This document shows positions 43,438 to 52,971 of a stretch of 64,000 nucleotides of DNA, in pieces. Positions within the stretch are counted from its first letter, which is position 1. Each line of letters opens with the position of its first letter. Made by a program: the position numbers and the translations under genes. The DNA comes from Nostoc mirabile CHAB5784 (GTDB taxonomy: Bacteria; Cyanobacteriota; Cyanobacteriia; Cyanobacteriales; Nostocaceae), in assembly GCF_020829645.1 (NCBI RefSeq), contig NZ_JAIVFS010000008.1, positions 62,001 through 126,000 on the forward strand, written 5' to 3'. Under the pieces are notes generated by a model. It did no database searches, was not told the origin of the DNA, and saw only the letters and a program-made list of their open reading frames with translations.

Positions 43438-46400
43438 ATGACTGATTCACCGCACCCACTTAAAGATAACCTTGTAAACAACGATGTCTACGACGGGCTA
43501 CGCCTACGCTCGCTGCAACAATTGGCTTGGGGCATTGAGGGGAGTGTGGGGAAGTTTAAGCTGATTTTGGCACGGTGTAATTATGCCAGCTGGCGCGATC
43601 GCCTGATCCAAAGATTGGGTGAAATCTCTCAAGTCGAAATTCGGCTTTTGGTAGTGCAGGAATCTCGCAGGACTCTTTATACTGCGATTCGGGAGGAATT
43701 CGGGGAGGACGTACCAGGCTGTGTGATGGTTGTGGGTTTGGAGAGAGTGCAGGATTTGGCTGTGATGTTAACTTCTGCTAATCAGGTGCGGGAGGAGTTT
43801 CGCAAGAATTTTGCTTTTCCTTTGGTGTTGTGGATTGATGATCAAATCTACAAGCAACTGATACAGGTGGCTCCTGATTTAGAGAGTTGGGCGATTACGA
43901 GGAATTTTGCGATCGCTAAAGATGATTTAATAGCTTTACTCCAACAACTCGCAAAGCAATTTTTTAGCAACACCCTAACCCTGAATCTAGATGCTTATTT
44001 CGTTTTAGAAGCAGAATTAGCAGCAGCCAACAGAGAATTACTAGATGATGCACAGGTTTCTCAAGAGGTAAAGGCTAATTTAGCATCATTGTTGGGTTTG
44101 GCAACACAAGTTAATAATAAAATCAATATAGCGCTGGAACATTATCAACTAGCTCTGGCGCTTTGGCAGCAGCTTAATAATCTAGAACGATGGGGTAAAA
44201 CCCTCGGTGATATTGCTTTTTGCTATTATCTCAAAGCTTATAAACACGAAGATATTACTCATCCAGATTGGCAAGCTACTCGGCATTATATTCTTGAATA
44301 TATTAGCTTTTTGAGTCAGGCTGAACGCCCAGATTTAATTGCTAATTCCATCTTGAAATTTGGCGTTGTACTGCGTGATTTACAAGAGTGGGAACAGTTA
44401 AAAAATCTGGCTGGACAAGCATTAGAAATACATCAGGCTAATAATCAAGCCATAGAATTAGCAAAAGATTATGGCTTTTTAGCTGAGGTAGCTTTAGCTG
44501 AAGAACGCTGGTTAGAAGCAAATCAATTTGCACAGCAAGCCTTGAATGTAGGAGCGCCCAGCAGTGCTACCCTTCCAGCACAAGAGGTTGTAGTATCCAA
44601 TGATTTGAGTTTCTATCGGTTTATCTTGGCTCGTTCTCAATATCATTTAGGTGACTATCAAGAGGCAATTCGTAACTTAGAAGTTGCAAAAGATATCGGC
44701 AATCCACTGACAGATTTAAGGCTTTATCTGAAGATTCTTAGTCATTTGCAAAAGCTTTACTTTCAGCAAAAAGCATATCTCCAAGCATACAAAATGAAGC
44801 AGCAGCAGCGTTCCGTTGAGCAGCAATTTGGTTTGCGGGCGTTTATCGGTGCTGGGAGGTTGCAAGCGACAAAACAGGTAGGAGCGCAAGGTCTTACACC
44901 TTTAAGGATTGACAATAAAGATAGCGTCGCCCCAGAAATTGCCGCATCTGGTCGTCAATTAGATGTAGAACGTTTAATTGAAAGCATGGGTCGCCCGGAC
45001 AAAAAGTTGATAATAATTTGTGGGGAATCAGGTGTTGGCAAAAGTTCCCTGGTGAATGCGGGACTTGTACCAGCTTTAAAGAATAAAGCAATAGGTATTC
45101 AAGATAATTTACCTGTAACGATGCGCGTTTACACCAACTGGGTGGAAGAGTTGGGGCGGGTTTTGGGAGCAGGGGGAGCAGAGGAAGCAGAGGGAGCGGG
45201 GGAGAGGGGGAGCGGGGGAGACAAGGGGGAGTTAGAATCTCGTTTATCCACCTTTGATACTCGTTCATCCACCTCAGAACTGGATTCATCCACCTTTGAT
45301 ACTCGTTCATCCACCTCAGAACTGGATTCATCCACCTTTGATACTCGTTCATCCACCTCAGAACTGGATTCATCCACCTTTGATACTCATTCATCCACCT
45401 CAGAACTGGATTCATCCACCTTTGATACTCATTCATCCACCTCAGAACTCCGTTCATCCACCTCAAATACTCAAAATCCCCACTCCTTATTCCTAACTCC
45501 TGTACAGACGCGATTAATCGCGTCTCCTAACTCCCTCCTTTCCCAACTACGCGAAAATGAACAGCGCAACCTCCGCACCATCCTAATTTTTGACCAATTT
45601 GAAGAATTTTTCTTTGTTTACACCGAACCCAAGCAAAGGCGGGAGTTTTTTGAGTTTCTGGGAGAGTGTCTCAATGTTCTGTCGGTGAAGGTGATTCTAT
45701 CGTTGCGCGTGGATTACCTGCATTACTTGCTGGAGTGCAATCGTTTCTCCAGCATGAAGATTATTGGCAATGACATTCTCAGCAATAATGTCCTCTACGA
45801 GTTGGGGAACTTTTCACCCGATGATGCTAAGTCGATTATCCAGCGTTTAACAGAGAAAGCTAACTTTCAGTTACAACCTGCTTTAGTTGAGCAACTCGTG
45901 CAAGATTTAGCCGGGGAATTGGGTGAAGTGCGTCCCATTGAGTTACAGGTTGTGGGAGCGCAACTGCAAACGGAGAACATCACAACTCTGGCAGAATATC
46001 AGCAGCGTGGCACTAAAGAAGAACTGGTTAAACGCTATTTGGATGAAGTTGTTAATGATTGCGGTGTTGAGAATCAGCAGGTGGCGGAGTTGTTACTGTA
46101 TTTGCTCACGGATGAAAAAGGAACTCGCCCCCTGAAAACTCGCGCTGAATTGGAACGAGATTTGCAAGCATTAGTCGCAGATGCAACCACAAATAGCAAT
46201 AAATTAGATTTGGTGTTGGAGATTTTTGTCAAATCTGGCTTGGTGGTTTTGTTACCAGAGAACCCGACTGACCGTTATCAACTGGTACATGACTACATAG
46301 CTACGTTTATTCGCCAGCAAGGAGAACCGCACCTAAAAATATTAATGGCGCGGCTAGTAGAGAGTCAAGAAGCACAAAGACTCAGTGAAAGTAAATTAAA

Positions 46401-48474
46401 TCGTTTGTTGAAAATCGCCCTGACTGCTTCTGTACTTGCCATATTCGGATTAAGTGTCTCTATCCTCACAGCAGTAGATAGCGAGATTAAAACCCTTGTT
46501 GTATCCAGTGAAGCCCTATTTGCCTCGCAAAAAGGTATTGATGCCTTAAAGGAAGGTTTAAAGGCAGGAAGAAAATTAAAACAAACAATCTGGATATATT
46601 CCCATACAAAAGAGCAAGTACAAACGGCTCTTTATCAAGCAGTTTCTGGGGTAAGAGAATATAATCGCTTTGAGGCGCATATGTCTGGGGTAAATAGTGT
46701 TATATTCAGCCCTGATCGCTCTTTAATTGCTTCGGCTAGTGCGGATACTACAATCAAACTTTGGCGTCCTGATGGTAGCTTGCTCAAAACGTTATCGGGG
46801 CATGAGGATGTTGTCAATAGCATCAGTTTCAGCCCAGATAGTCAAATCGTTGCTTCTGCCAGTCAGGATAAGACAGTAAAACTTTGGAGTGGAGAGGGTC
46901 AACTGCTCGCTACCTTATTAGGGCATCAGGGTGTGGTGAATAGTGTCAGTTTTAGCCCTGATGGTCAGATTATTGCCTCGGCGAGTACAGACAAGACGGT
47001 GAAACTGTGGAGTCGGGATGGCAAGTTGCTCAAAACCTTGCTCTTACATAATGGTGCAGTCTTAAGTGTCGCTTGGTCGCCTGATGGCCAAACTATTGCT
47101 TCCGGGAGTGCTGACAAGACGGTGAAATTGTGGAGTCGGGATGGGAAACTGCTCAAAACCTTGCTCTTACATGAGGATGCAGTCAAAAGTGTGGCTTGGT
47201 CGCCCGATGGTAAAACTATTGCTTCTGCTAGTTTAGACCAGACGATCAAACTGTGGAATCTGGAGGGTAAGCTACTGCGAACCTTATCGGGGCATAGTGC
47301 TGGAGTTACCAGCGTCAGTTTTAGCCGCGATGGTAACACGATCGCTTCGGCTAGTACCGACGAGACAATCAAACTCTGGAGTTCTGAAGGTGTGTTGCTC
47401 GGCACTTTGAAGGGACATAATAATTGGGTGAATAGCGTCAGTTTTAGCCCAGACGGCCGCACCCTTGCTTCTGCAAGTCGGGACAAAACTATTAAACTCT
47501 GGCGTTGGGACGATGTGTTACTACGAAAACCCAAAGCCAAGAATGATGACTGGGTAACTAGCATCAGTTTTAGCCCTGACGATCGCACCTTGGCAGCAGC
47601 AAGTCGAGACAAAACTATAAAACTTTTCAGTCGAGACGGGAAACTACTCCGTATATTTACGGCACATCAGGGTGAAGTTTGGGGCGTCACTTTCAGCCCC
47701 GATGCTAAAGCGATCGCTTCGGCTAGTAAAGATAAAACAGTGAAGCTTTGGAGTAGTGACGGTAAACTGCTCAACACCTTGCAGGGTCATAAAGATACCG
47801 TCTTGGGTGTTGCTTGGTCACCTAATGGTCAAGTAATTGCCTCAGCTAGTAAAGATAAAACGGTGAAGCTTTGGAGTCCCAACGGTAAACTGCTCAACAC
47901 CTTGGAGGGACATCAAGATGCAGTGAATTGGGTAAGCTTTAGCCCTGATGGGAAGCTAGCCTCAGCCAGTGATGATAAAACCGTGAAAATATGGGATTTA
48001 GATGGTAAATTACTATACACATTAAATGGTCATAGTCGCCGGGTAAATGGGGTTGCTTGGTCACCTGATGGTCAGGCAATCGCTTCAGTTAGTATTGATA
48101 GCACGGTCAAAATTTGGAGTCGGGACGGGAATCTGCTAAATAATCTTCCGGGGGATGGCGATAGTTTCATCAGTGTGAGTTTTAGCCCCGATGGCAAGAC
48201 TCTGGCAGCCTCCAGTGATAACAAGGTGAACCTTTGGAACCGAGAAGGGACATTATTGATTACTTTAAAAGGTGATCAAGATGAGTTAAGCAGCGTTAGT
48301 TTTAGCCCTGACAGCAAGACTCTAGCTACGGGTAGTGGTAATGGCACAGTAATTTTCCAAAATTTGGCAGATATCAAACTAGAAAAATTACTGTCGCGGG
48401 CTTGCAATTTACTACAGGATTATTTGAAGTCTAACCAGAAGGTGACAAAAAGCGATCATGAGCTATGTAAATAG
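43438..48474 (+). CDS. STAND NTPase with TPR-like region, membrane helix and 14 WD40 repeats
   Basis: A 1678-aa signalling ATPase. Residues about 20-185 form an N-terminal domain of unknown role. About 190-470 are TPR-like helices. The NTPase has a Walker A GESGVGKSS at 529-537 and a Walker B-like ILIFDQFEE near 714-722. A membrane helix lies near 991-1012. Fourteen WD40 units span about 1078-1650, enough for two seven-bladed propellers. STAND proteins oligomerise on sensing a signal; no effector enzyme is recognised. About 130 residues (574-703), between the Walker motifs, are translated intergenic repeats: a G-rich tract, eleven 21-bp units and a GACGCGATTAATCGCGTC palindrome. Another repeat gives DGLRLR near residue 22. 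Confidence 0.88.
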   Translation: MTDSPHPLKDNLVNNDVYDGLRLRSLQQLAWGIEGSVGKFKLILARCNYASWRDRLIQRLGEISQVEIRLLVVQESRRTLYTAIREEFGEDVPGCVMVVGLERVQDLAVMLTSANQVREEFRKNFAFPLVLWIDDQIYKQLIQVAPDLESWAITRNFAIAKDDLIALLQQLAKQFFSNTLTLNLDAYFVLEAELAAANRELLDDAQVSQEVKANLASLLGLATQVNNKINIALEHYQLALALWQQLNNLERWGKTLGDIAFCYYLKAYKHEDITHPDWQATRHYILEYISFLSQAERPDLIANSILKFGVVLRDLQEWEQLKNLAGQALEIHQANNQAIELAKDYGFLAEVALAEERWLEANQFAQQALNVGAPSSATLPAQEVVVSNDLSFYRFILARSQYHLGDYQEAIRNLEVAKDIGNPLTDLRLYLKILSHLQKLYFQQKAYLQAYKMKQQQRSVEQQFGLRAFIGAGRLQATKQVGAQGLTPLRIDNKDSVAPEIAASGRQLDVERLIESMGRPDKKLIIICGESGVGKSSLVNAGLVPALKNKAIGIQDNLPVTMRVYTNWVEELGRVLGAGGAEEAEGAGERGSGGDKGELESRLSTFDTRSSTSELDSSTFDTRSSTSELDSSTFDTRSSTSELDSSTFDTHSSTSELDSSTFDTHSSTSELRSSTSNTQNPHSLFLTPVQTRLIASPNSLLSQLRENEQRNLRTILIFDQFEEFFFVYTEPKQRREFFEFLGECLNVLSVKVILSLRVDYLHYLLECNRFSSMKIIGNDILSNNVLYELGNFSPDDAKSIIQRLTEKANFQLQPALVEQLVQDLAGELGEVRPIELQVVGAQLQTENITTLAEYQQRGTKEELVKRYLDEVVNDCGVENQQVAELLLYLLTDEKGTRPLKTRAELERDLQALVADATTNSNKLDLVLEIFVKSGLVVLLPENPTDRYQLVHDYIATFIRQQGEPHLKILMARLVESQEAQRLSESKLNRLLKIALTASVLAIFGLSVSILTAVDSEIKTLVVSSEALFASQKGIDALKEGLKAGRKLKQTIWIYSHTKEQVQTALYQAVSGVREYNRFEAHMSGVNSVIFSPDRSLIASASADTTIKLWRPDGSLLKTLSGHEDVVNSISFSPDSQIVASASQDKTVKLWSGEGQLLATLLGHQGVVNSVSFSPDGQIIASASTDKTVKLWSRDGKLLKTLLLHNGAVLSVAWSPDGQTIASGSADKTVKLWSRDGKLLKTLLLHEDAVKSVAWSPDGKTIASASLDQTIKLWNLEGKLLRTLSGHSAGVTSVSFSRDGNTIASASTDETIKLWSSEGVLLGTLKGHNNWVNSVSFSPDGRTLASASRDKTIKLWRWDDVLLRKPKAKNDDWVTSISFSPDDRTLAAASRDKTIKLFSRDGKLLRIFTAHQGEVWGVTFSPDAKAIASASKDKTVKLWSSDGKLLNTLQGHKDTVLGVAWSPNGQVIASASKDKTVKLWSPNGKLLNTLEGHQDAVNWVSFSPDGKLASASDDKTVKIWDLDGKLLYTLNGHSRRVNGVAWSPDGQAIASVSIDSTVKIWSRDGNLLNNLPGDGDSFISVSFSPDGKTLAASSDNKVNLWNREGTLLITLKGDQDELSSVSFSPDSKTLATGSGNGTVIFQNLADIKLEKLLSRACNLLQDYLKSNQKVTKSDHELCK
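45159..45525 (+). repeat. repeat block inside the STAND gene
   Basis: Three intergenic repeat types lie in series and in frame. First is a purine-rich GGGAGCAGGGGG-like tract (about 45159-45234). Next are eleven 21-bp units alternating TTCATCCACCTTTGATACTC and TTCATCCACCTCAGAACTGG forms (about 45244-45474). Last is the palindrome GACGCGATTAATCGCGTC (45507-45524). All add up to a multiple of three, so the frame survives. Confidence 0.85.
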
Positions 48475-48564
48475 TCGGGACTTCCAGTCTTCGGTACTGA
48501 AGTAACGAGGTCTTCAGGCATTTTTCTTATAATATAATTTCACGCTGATGAATCGGAGGTAAGT

Positions 48565-49479
48565 GTGACCACTGCGATACACTGGCAAGAACGGGTTGGT
48601 AATCAAAGGGATTGGGTTTGGCGCGGCTGGCAAACCCGCTACACTTACATTCGCCCTAGCCAAAATCACCACAAGACAACACCCCTGATATTGCTACATG
48701 GCTTTGGCGCTTCCATTGGTCATTGGCGACATAATTTAGAAGTGTTGGGTGAACATCACACAGTCTACGCCATAGATATGTTGGGTTTTGGCGCTTCTGA
48801 AAAAGCCGCAGCTAATTACAGCATCGAACTCTGGGTTGAGCAGGTTTACGACTTTTGGAAAACATTTATCCGTCAACCAGCGATATTAATAGGCAATTCC
48901 AACGGTTCACTGATTTCTATGGCCGCCGCCGCCGCTCACCCCGACATGGTGCTGGGTATGGTGATGATGAGTTTACCCGACCCTTCACTAGAACAAGAAG
49001 CAATCCCGCCTGTGCTGCAACCGCTTGTCAGAGCAATTAAAAATATTGTTGCTTCGCCGTTGATTCTGAAACCTGTATTTAACTTCGTGCGCCGTCCTGG
49101 GGTGCTGCGTCGCTGGGCTAGTCTGGCCTACGCTAACCCAGAGGCAATTACCGATGAACTCATAGAAATTTTAGCAGGGCCTCCCCAAGATAGAGGTTCT
49201 GCGAGAGCTTTTAGTGCTTTGTTCAAAGCTACGCTCGGAATTAACTTTAGTCCCAGTGTCAAGAAAGTATTACCAACCTTAACAATTCCCATGTTGTTAA
49301 TTTGGGGACAAAAGGATCGGTTTGTTCCCCCAGCCCTGGCTAGCCAATTCGCCCAGTACAACGAGAAGTTGGAAGTGCTGAATTTAGAAGATGTGGGCCA
49401 TTGTCCCCATGATGAATGCCCTGAACAAGTCAACCAAGCTATTTTAGATTGGATTGGGAGATGGGTTAGCGATCGCTAA
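48565..49479 (+). CDS. alpha/beta-fold hydrolase
   Basis: The 304-aa protein is an alpha/beta hydrolase: oxyanion loop LLHGFGASIGHWRHN (residues about 43-57), nucleophile elbow IGNSNGSL (Ser near residue 113), acidic residue in WGQKDRFVPP and the histidine in DVGHCPHDECPEQ. The substrate is not known. Relatives in cyanobacteria are annotated from esterases to pigment-metabolism hydrolases. The start is GTG at 48565, supported by the CGGAGG box 7 bp upstream. It follows the STAND gene by 90 bp on the same strand, but is probably independent. Confidence 0.87.
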   Translation: MTTAIHWQERVGNQRDWVWRGWQTRYTYIRPSQNHHKTTPLILLHGFGASIGHWRHNLEVLGEHHTVYAIDMLGFGASEKAAANYSIELWVEQVYDFWKTFIRQPAILIGNSNGSLISMAAAAAHPDMVLGMVMMSLPDPSLEQEAIPPVLQPLVRAIKNIVASPLILKPVFNFVRRPGVLRRWASLAYANPEAITDELIEILAGPPQDRGSARAFSALFKATLGINFSPSVKKVLPTLTIPMLLIWGQKDRFVPPALASQFAQYNEKLEVLNLEDVGHCPHDECPEQVNQAILDWIGRWVSDR

Positions 49480-49568
49480 CCGTTGCTTACTCCCTAAATA
49501 TTATGCAATGAGTGCGATCGCGCCAACCAATACCTTTACCACTATTGAATTTTGAATTGATTTAACAC

Positions 49569-49937
49569 CTAGCCAATCGTAGCTTGGTTAGTGTCAACAT
49601 CTGTAGCCCCATTAACAGAACGAGCTACAGAAACCATCTTGTTGAGAATTTCTTGACTGGGAACTTTACCTTTCAACACCACAGTACTACCAGTCTGAGC
49701 AACCCAAAGGGTATTAACATCATCGAGTTGGGGGTCTTGATCAAATGCCAACGCTACCCGCTTTGCCAACCCACTTTGGTCATATTCGCCGCTTAATCCC
49801 ACACGTTCTGGGGGTATTGATTGAGTAGCAGTAGGAGCAACGTTAGTATTAGGAGCTTGCGCTATTGACTGCGGAGTAGGATTTACTTCGGCATTTTGAG
49901 GTTTTTCCATCCCAAATAGTCTTTTTAACCAACCCAT
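49569..49937 (-). CDS. BON-domain protein
   Basis: The 122-aa protein starts MGWLKRLFGMEKPQ, followed by a Pro/Thr/Asn-rich linker (about residues 15-50) and one BON domain (about 53-120: LAKRVALAFDQDPQLDDVNT and VVLKGKVPSQEILNKMV). BON domains bind membranes or lipids. A short amphipathic start instead of a signal peptide suggests a cytosolic or membrane-surface place. Function unknown. ATG start; converges on the hydrolase gene. Confidence 0.85.
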   Translation of the reverse strand: MGWLKRLFGMEKPQNAEVNPTPQSIAQAPNTNVAPTATQSIPPERVGLSGEYDQSGLAKRVALAFDQDPQLDDVNTLWVAQTGSTVVLKGKVPSQEILNKMVSVARSVNGATDVDTNQATIG

Positions 49938-50282
49938 AAAAACTTTTCTCCTATTACAAGCTCATTAAGTCTGAGTATAAAAGCTTGACCAAAATGCCGC
50001 ATCTATCAATGAAAAGAGATAGATTCAATGAAATTCCTCCTTGCAGGATGATTTCTACCCAATTATTTATCTCTAGAGAATGTAATGAGTGCAGCTATTG
50101 AGTTTACAATAAAAGGTCGCACTGACAATTAGTGCAGTAGTACACCACGACAGAAGTCAACATACATTTTACAAAATGTCAAGAGTTTGCAACTCAAGGA
50201 ATTTTGATTGAATGAGTGAATTCTGCAAAGCGGTACTAGAGTCTGCGTTCCTCAAATCCTGTGCTAGCCTCTGTTGGCGAAG

Positions 50283-50801
50283 ATGAAACATACCCTTTCA
50301 GTTCTCGTAGAAGATGAGGCGGGTGTTCTTTCCCGCATTTCTGGTTTATTCGCCCGTCGCGGCTTTAATATTGAAAGCCTTGCTGTTGGCCCTGCTGAAC
50401 AAGGAGGAGTATCTCGAATTACGATGGTTATCCCTGGTGACGATCGCATTATCGAGCAACTCACCAAGCAACTGTACAAGTTAGTCAATGTCCTTAAAGT
50501 ACAGGATATTACCGAAACTCCTTGCGTAGAGCGGGAATTGATGCTTTTGAAGGTGAATGCTAGTAGCAGCAATCGCTCAGAGGTGATCGAACTGTCTCAG
50601 ATTTTCCGGGCGCGAGTAGTGGACGTGGCGGAAGATTCTCTCACTTTAGAAGTTGTGGGAGATCCAGGTAAAATGGTAGCGATCGTGCAGGTGTTACAAA
50701 AATTTGGTTTGAAAGAAATCGCCCGCACTGGCAAAATTGCCCTGACTCGCGAATCGGGTGTGAATACCGAATTACTCAAGTCTTTGGAAGCAAAAGTTTA
50801 G
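50283..50801 (+). CDS. ilvN: acetolactate synthase small (regulatory) subunit
   Basis: The 172-aa protein is the regulatory subunit (IlvN/IlvH): an ACT domain [20 protein letters not shown] at the start and [15 protein letters not shown] (about residues 23-37), then the C-terminal domain with [15 protein letters not shown] and [15 protein letters not shown]. It binds valine and stimulates and feedback-inhibits the catalytic subunit, which is not in this window, so the subunit genes are unlinked here. ATG 50283 is preferred over TTG 50274. Confidence 0.95.
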   Translation: MKHTLSVLVEDEAGVLSRISGLFARRGFNIESLAVGPAEQGGVSRITMVIPGDDRIIEQLTKQLYKLVNVLKVQDITETPCVERELMLLKVNASSSNRSEVIELSQIFRARVVDVAEDSLTLEVVGDPGKMVAIVQVLQKFGLKEIARTGKIALTRESGVNTELLKSLEAKV

Positions 50802-50982
50802 TTAAGAAGATAAGAACCCCACCCCCAACCCCCTCCCTGCAAGCGAAGAGCTTGCTATGATGTAACTCATTTGACATAGTTTAAGTACCTTAAAAACTGC
50901 CCCCCAACACGATACCCATTGGGTAGAGAAGTACTGGGTCAAAAGGTCGGGTAATAAATATTAGTATTTCCAGTATTGCTGA

Positions 50983-51129
50983 ATGACAAGCAGGAAGATT
51001 AACCGTATCTACCTTGGGAGCGTCGGCAGTATCATCGCCAAATGTAAAAAGGCAGATGTGGAAGTTTGGATGAAGAATGGTAAACTCCCAGTTGAGATTG
51101 AGAAATTAATCCTCTTGTTGTCAGAATGA
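50983..51129 (+). CDS. small hypothetical protein, possibly a gene fragment
   Basis: A 48-codon frame from ATG with balanced composition (VGSIIAKCKKADVEVWMKNG and VEIEKLILLLSE) that looks coding, unlike surrounding repeat DNA. I do not recognise it. It may be a fragment of a longer gene, since neighbouring DNA holds other gene crumbs and repeats. Confidence 0.3.
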   Translation: MTSRKINRIYLGSVGSIIAKCKKADVEVWMKNGKLPVEIEKLILLLSE

Positions 51130-51225
51130 ATCGCCCCCATGCCCAAGGTGTAAAGATATCCTTGTTTTCAAGCACGGTAGCTACAGCTTGTCGAGTAGTG
51201 CTATTGTTCTTTTCGGAGACGTCTA

Positions 51226-51288
51226 TTGTATTCCGAGCTTCTTGCGCCATTTGAAATGGTATGTTTATTTCCGCGCCCACTGTACTAG
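51226..51288 (-). repeat. CTAGTAC-family MITE, copy 3 (partial)
   Basis: The palindromic core CCATTTGAAATGG and ATAAACATACC match copy 1 and copy 5 nearly base for base. The right end CTGTACTAG at 51280-51288 is intact; the left end is diverged or lost. It interrupts the P-loop fragment to its right. Confidence 0.7.
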
Positions 51289-51336
51289 GGTGGATTTACC
51301 AGCACCCCCAGAACCAACAATTAAGATTTTCTTCAC
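51289..51336 (-). pseudogene. 5' fragment of a P-loop kinase (adenylate-kinase/topology-modulation-like)
   Basis: From a GTG at 51336 the minus strand reads KKILIVGSGGAGKST, a Walker A start typical of small FlaR/topology-modulation-type kinases, and then breaks exactly at the end of MITE copy 3. The rest of the gene is gone. Confidence 0.55.
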
Positions 51337-51465
51337 CTTGTGTTTACATCTCGCTTTTCAAGCTCATGAGGATAAGCATTGCTCACCCAAATAACCGTCT
51401 TCAAGGCACCTCAATACGCCGCTACAATAGTACCACTATAAGGATTATGCCCAAATATTGATATT

Positions 51466-52971
51466 ATGACCATTGCTACGACCGTAAAAACTGAGTATGA
51501 AGCGATTATTGGCCTAGAAACCCATTGTCAGCTGAGTACCAACACCAAGATTTTCTCTAATAGCTCTACAGCATTCGGTGCTGACCCAAATACTAACATT
51601 GACCCGGTTTGTATGGGTTTACCTGGGGTCTTACCTGTACTCAATGAAAAAGTATTAGAATACGCCATCAAGGCTGGTTTGGCACTGAATTGTCAAATCG
51701 CTAGATATAGCAAATTTGACCGTAAACAGTATTTTTATCCTGACTTACCTAAAAATTACCAAATTTCTCAATATGATCTACCGATCGCAGAACATGGTTG
51801 GTTAGAAATTGAGTTGGTAGATGCTGAGGGGAATCCGACTCGTAAACGCATTGGGATCACACGTCTGCACATGGAAGAAGATGCTGGAAAATTGGTACAC
51901 GCAGGTAGCGTTGGCGTTGGCGAAGCCTCTCGGAACGAGACTCGCCTCTCCGGTTCTTCGTATTCTCTGGTAGACTACAATCGCGCAGGTGTACCGTTAG
52001 TAGAAATTGTCTCCGAACCTGACTTGCGTTCTGGATTAGAAGCAGCTGAATATGCTGAAGAATTGCGCCGGATTGTGCGGTATCTCGGCGTGAGTGACGG
52101 TAATATGCAAGAAGGATCTCTGCGCTGCGATGTCAACATTTCTGTGCGTCCAGTGGGACGAAAGGAATTTGGCACTAAGGTAGAAATTAAAAACATGAAC
52201 TCGTTCAGCGCCATCCAACGAGCGATTGACTATGAAATTGAACGTCAAATTGCAGCAATCGTTGCAGGCGCGAGCATTATCCAAGAAACTCGGCTGTGGG
52301 AAGAAGGCGCTCAACGCACAAGTAGTATGCGGGTGAAAGAAGGTTCTAGCGATTACCGTTACTTCCCCGAACCAGATTTAGCACCAATTGAGGTGACAGA
52401 TGCAGAATTAGAGAAATGGCGCAGCGAATTACCAGAATTACCAGCCCAAAAACGCCATCATTATGAAAGTGAGTTGGGGCTTTCGGCTTACGATGCGCGA
52501 GTGCTGACAGAAGATCGTTCAATAGCGGAATATTTTGAAACTGCTATCGCATCTGGAGCAAATCCGAAAGCTGCTGCAAACTGGATTACTCAAGATATCG
52601 CAGCCCACCTCAATAAGCAAAAACTCAGTATTACTGAAATCGGCCTAACTCCCACCAATCTAGCTAATATCATCACTCGCATTGAAACGGGCAAAATTAG
52701 TAATGCTCAAGCTAAAGAAAAGTTACCAGATTTGCTCACTGGTATTTCTCCTGAAAAAGCCTTTGCCGGTCAAGAGTTAATTACCGATCCTAGTGTACTA
52801 GAACCCATCGTTGATGAAGTCATAGCTGCCAATCCCAAAGAACTAGAAAAGTATCGCAACGGTAACACCAACCTCAAAGGCTTCTTTGTCGGACAAGTTC
52901 TGAAAAAGACAGGCAAACGTGCTGATCCTAAGCTGACTAACGAATTGGTGGAGAAAAAACTGAACGCCTAG
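51466..52971 (+). CDS. gatB: aspartyl/glutamyl-tRNA(Asn/Gln) amidotransferase subunit B
   Basis: The 501-aa protein is GatB, the tRNA-binding, kinase-like subunit that with GatA and GatC converts Glu-tRNA(Gln) and Asp-tRNA(Asn). Marks are YEAIIGLETHCQLSTNTKIF (residues about 10-29), YFYPDLPKNYQISQYDLPI (about 91-109), LVDYNRAGVPLVEIVSEPD and IKNMNSF. It is about 11 residues longer than usual because VGVGEASRNET is inserted between HAGS and RLSGS (residues 149-159), from a repeat inserted in frame at 51910-51942. The stop TAG overlaps the end of a MITE. GatA and GatC genes are not here. Confidence 0.96.
   Translation: MTIATTVKTEYEAIIGLETHCQLSTNTKIFSNSSTAFGADPNTNIDPVCMGLPGVLPVLNEKVLEYAIKAGLALNCQIARYSKFDRKQYFYPDLPKNYQISQYDLPIAEHGWLEIELVDAEGNPTRKRIGITRLHMEEDAGKLVHAGSVGVGEASRNETRLSGSSYSLVDYNRAGVPLVEIVSEPDLRSGLEAAEYAEELRRIVRYLGVSDGNMQEGSLRCDVNISVRPVGRKEFGTKVEIKNMNSFSAIQRAIDYEIERQIAAIVAGASIIQETRLWEEGAQRTSSMRVKEGSSDYRYFPEPDLAPIEVTDAELEKWRSELPELPAQKRHHYESELGLSAYDARVLTEDRSIAEYFETAIASGANPKAAANWITQDIAAHLNKQKLSITEIGLTPTNLANIITRIETGKISNAQAKEKLPDLLTGISPEKAFAGQELITDPSVLEPIVDEVIAANPKELEKYRNGNTNLKGFFVGQVLKKTGKRADPKLTNELVEKKLNA
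51910..51942 (+). repeat. 33-bp repeat inserted in frame within gatB
   Basis: GTTGGCGTTGGCGAAGCC and CTCGGAACGAGACT are palindrome-type sequence common between genes in Nostoc-like genomes. Here it adds eleven codons in place of the usual Asp before RLSGS, in a surface-loop position of a conserved protein. Confidence 0.75.

Noticed and set aside
44894..45466. 190-codon minus-strand frame with WMNEYQR repeats
   Set aside because: Antisense shadow of the 21-bp repeat block within the STAND gene.
45244..45474. CRISPR-like array
   Set aside because: Units are directly adjacent, without unique spacers; the same holds for 34906-35157, and no cas genes are present.
46965..47612. 215-codon minus-strand frame
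   Set aside because: Antisense shadow of the periodic WD40 repeats.
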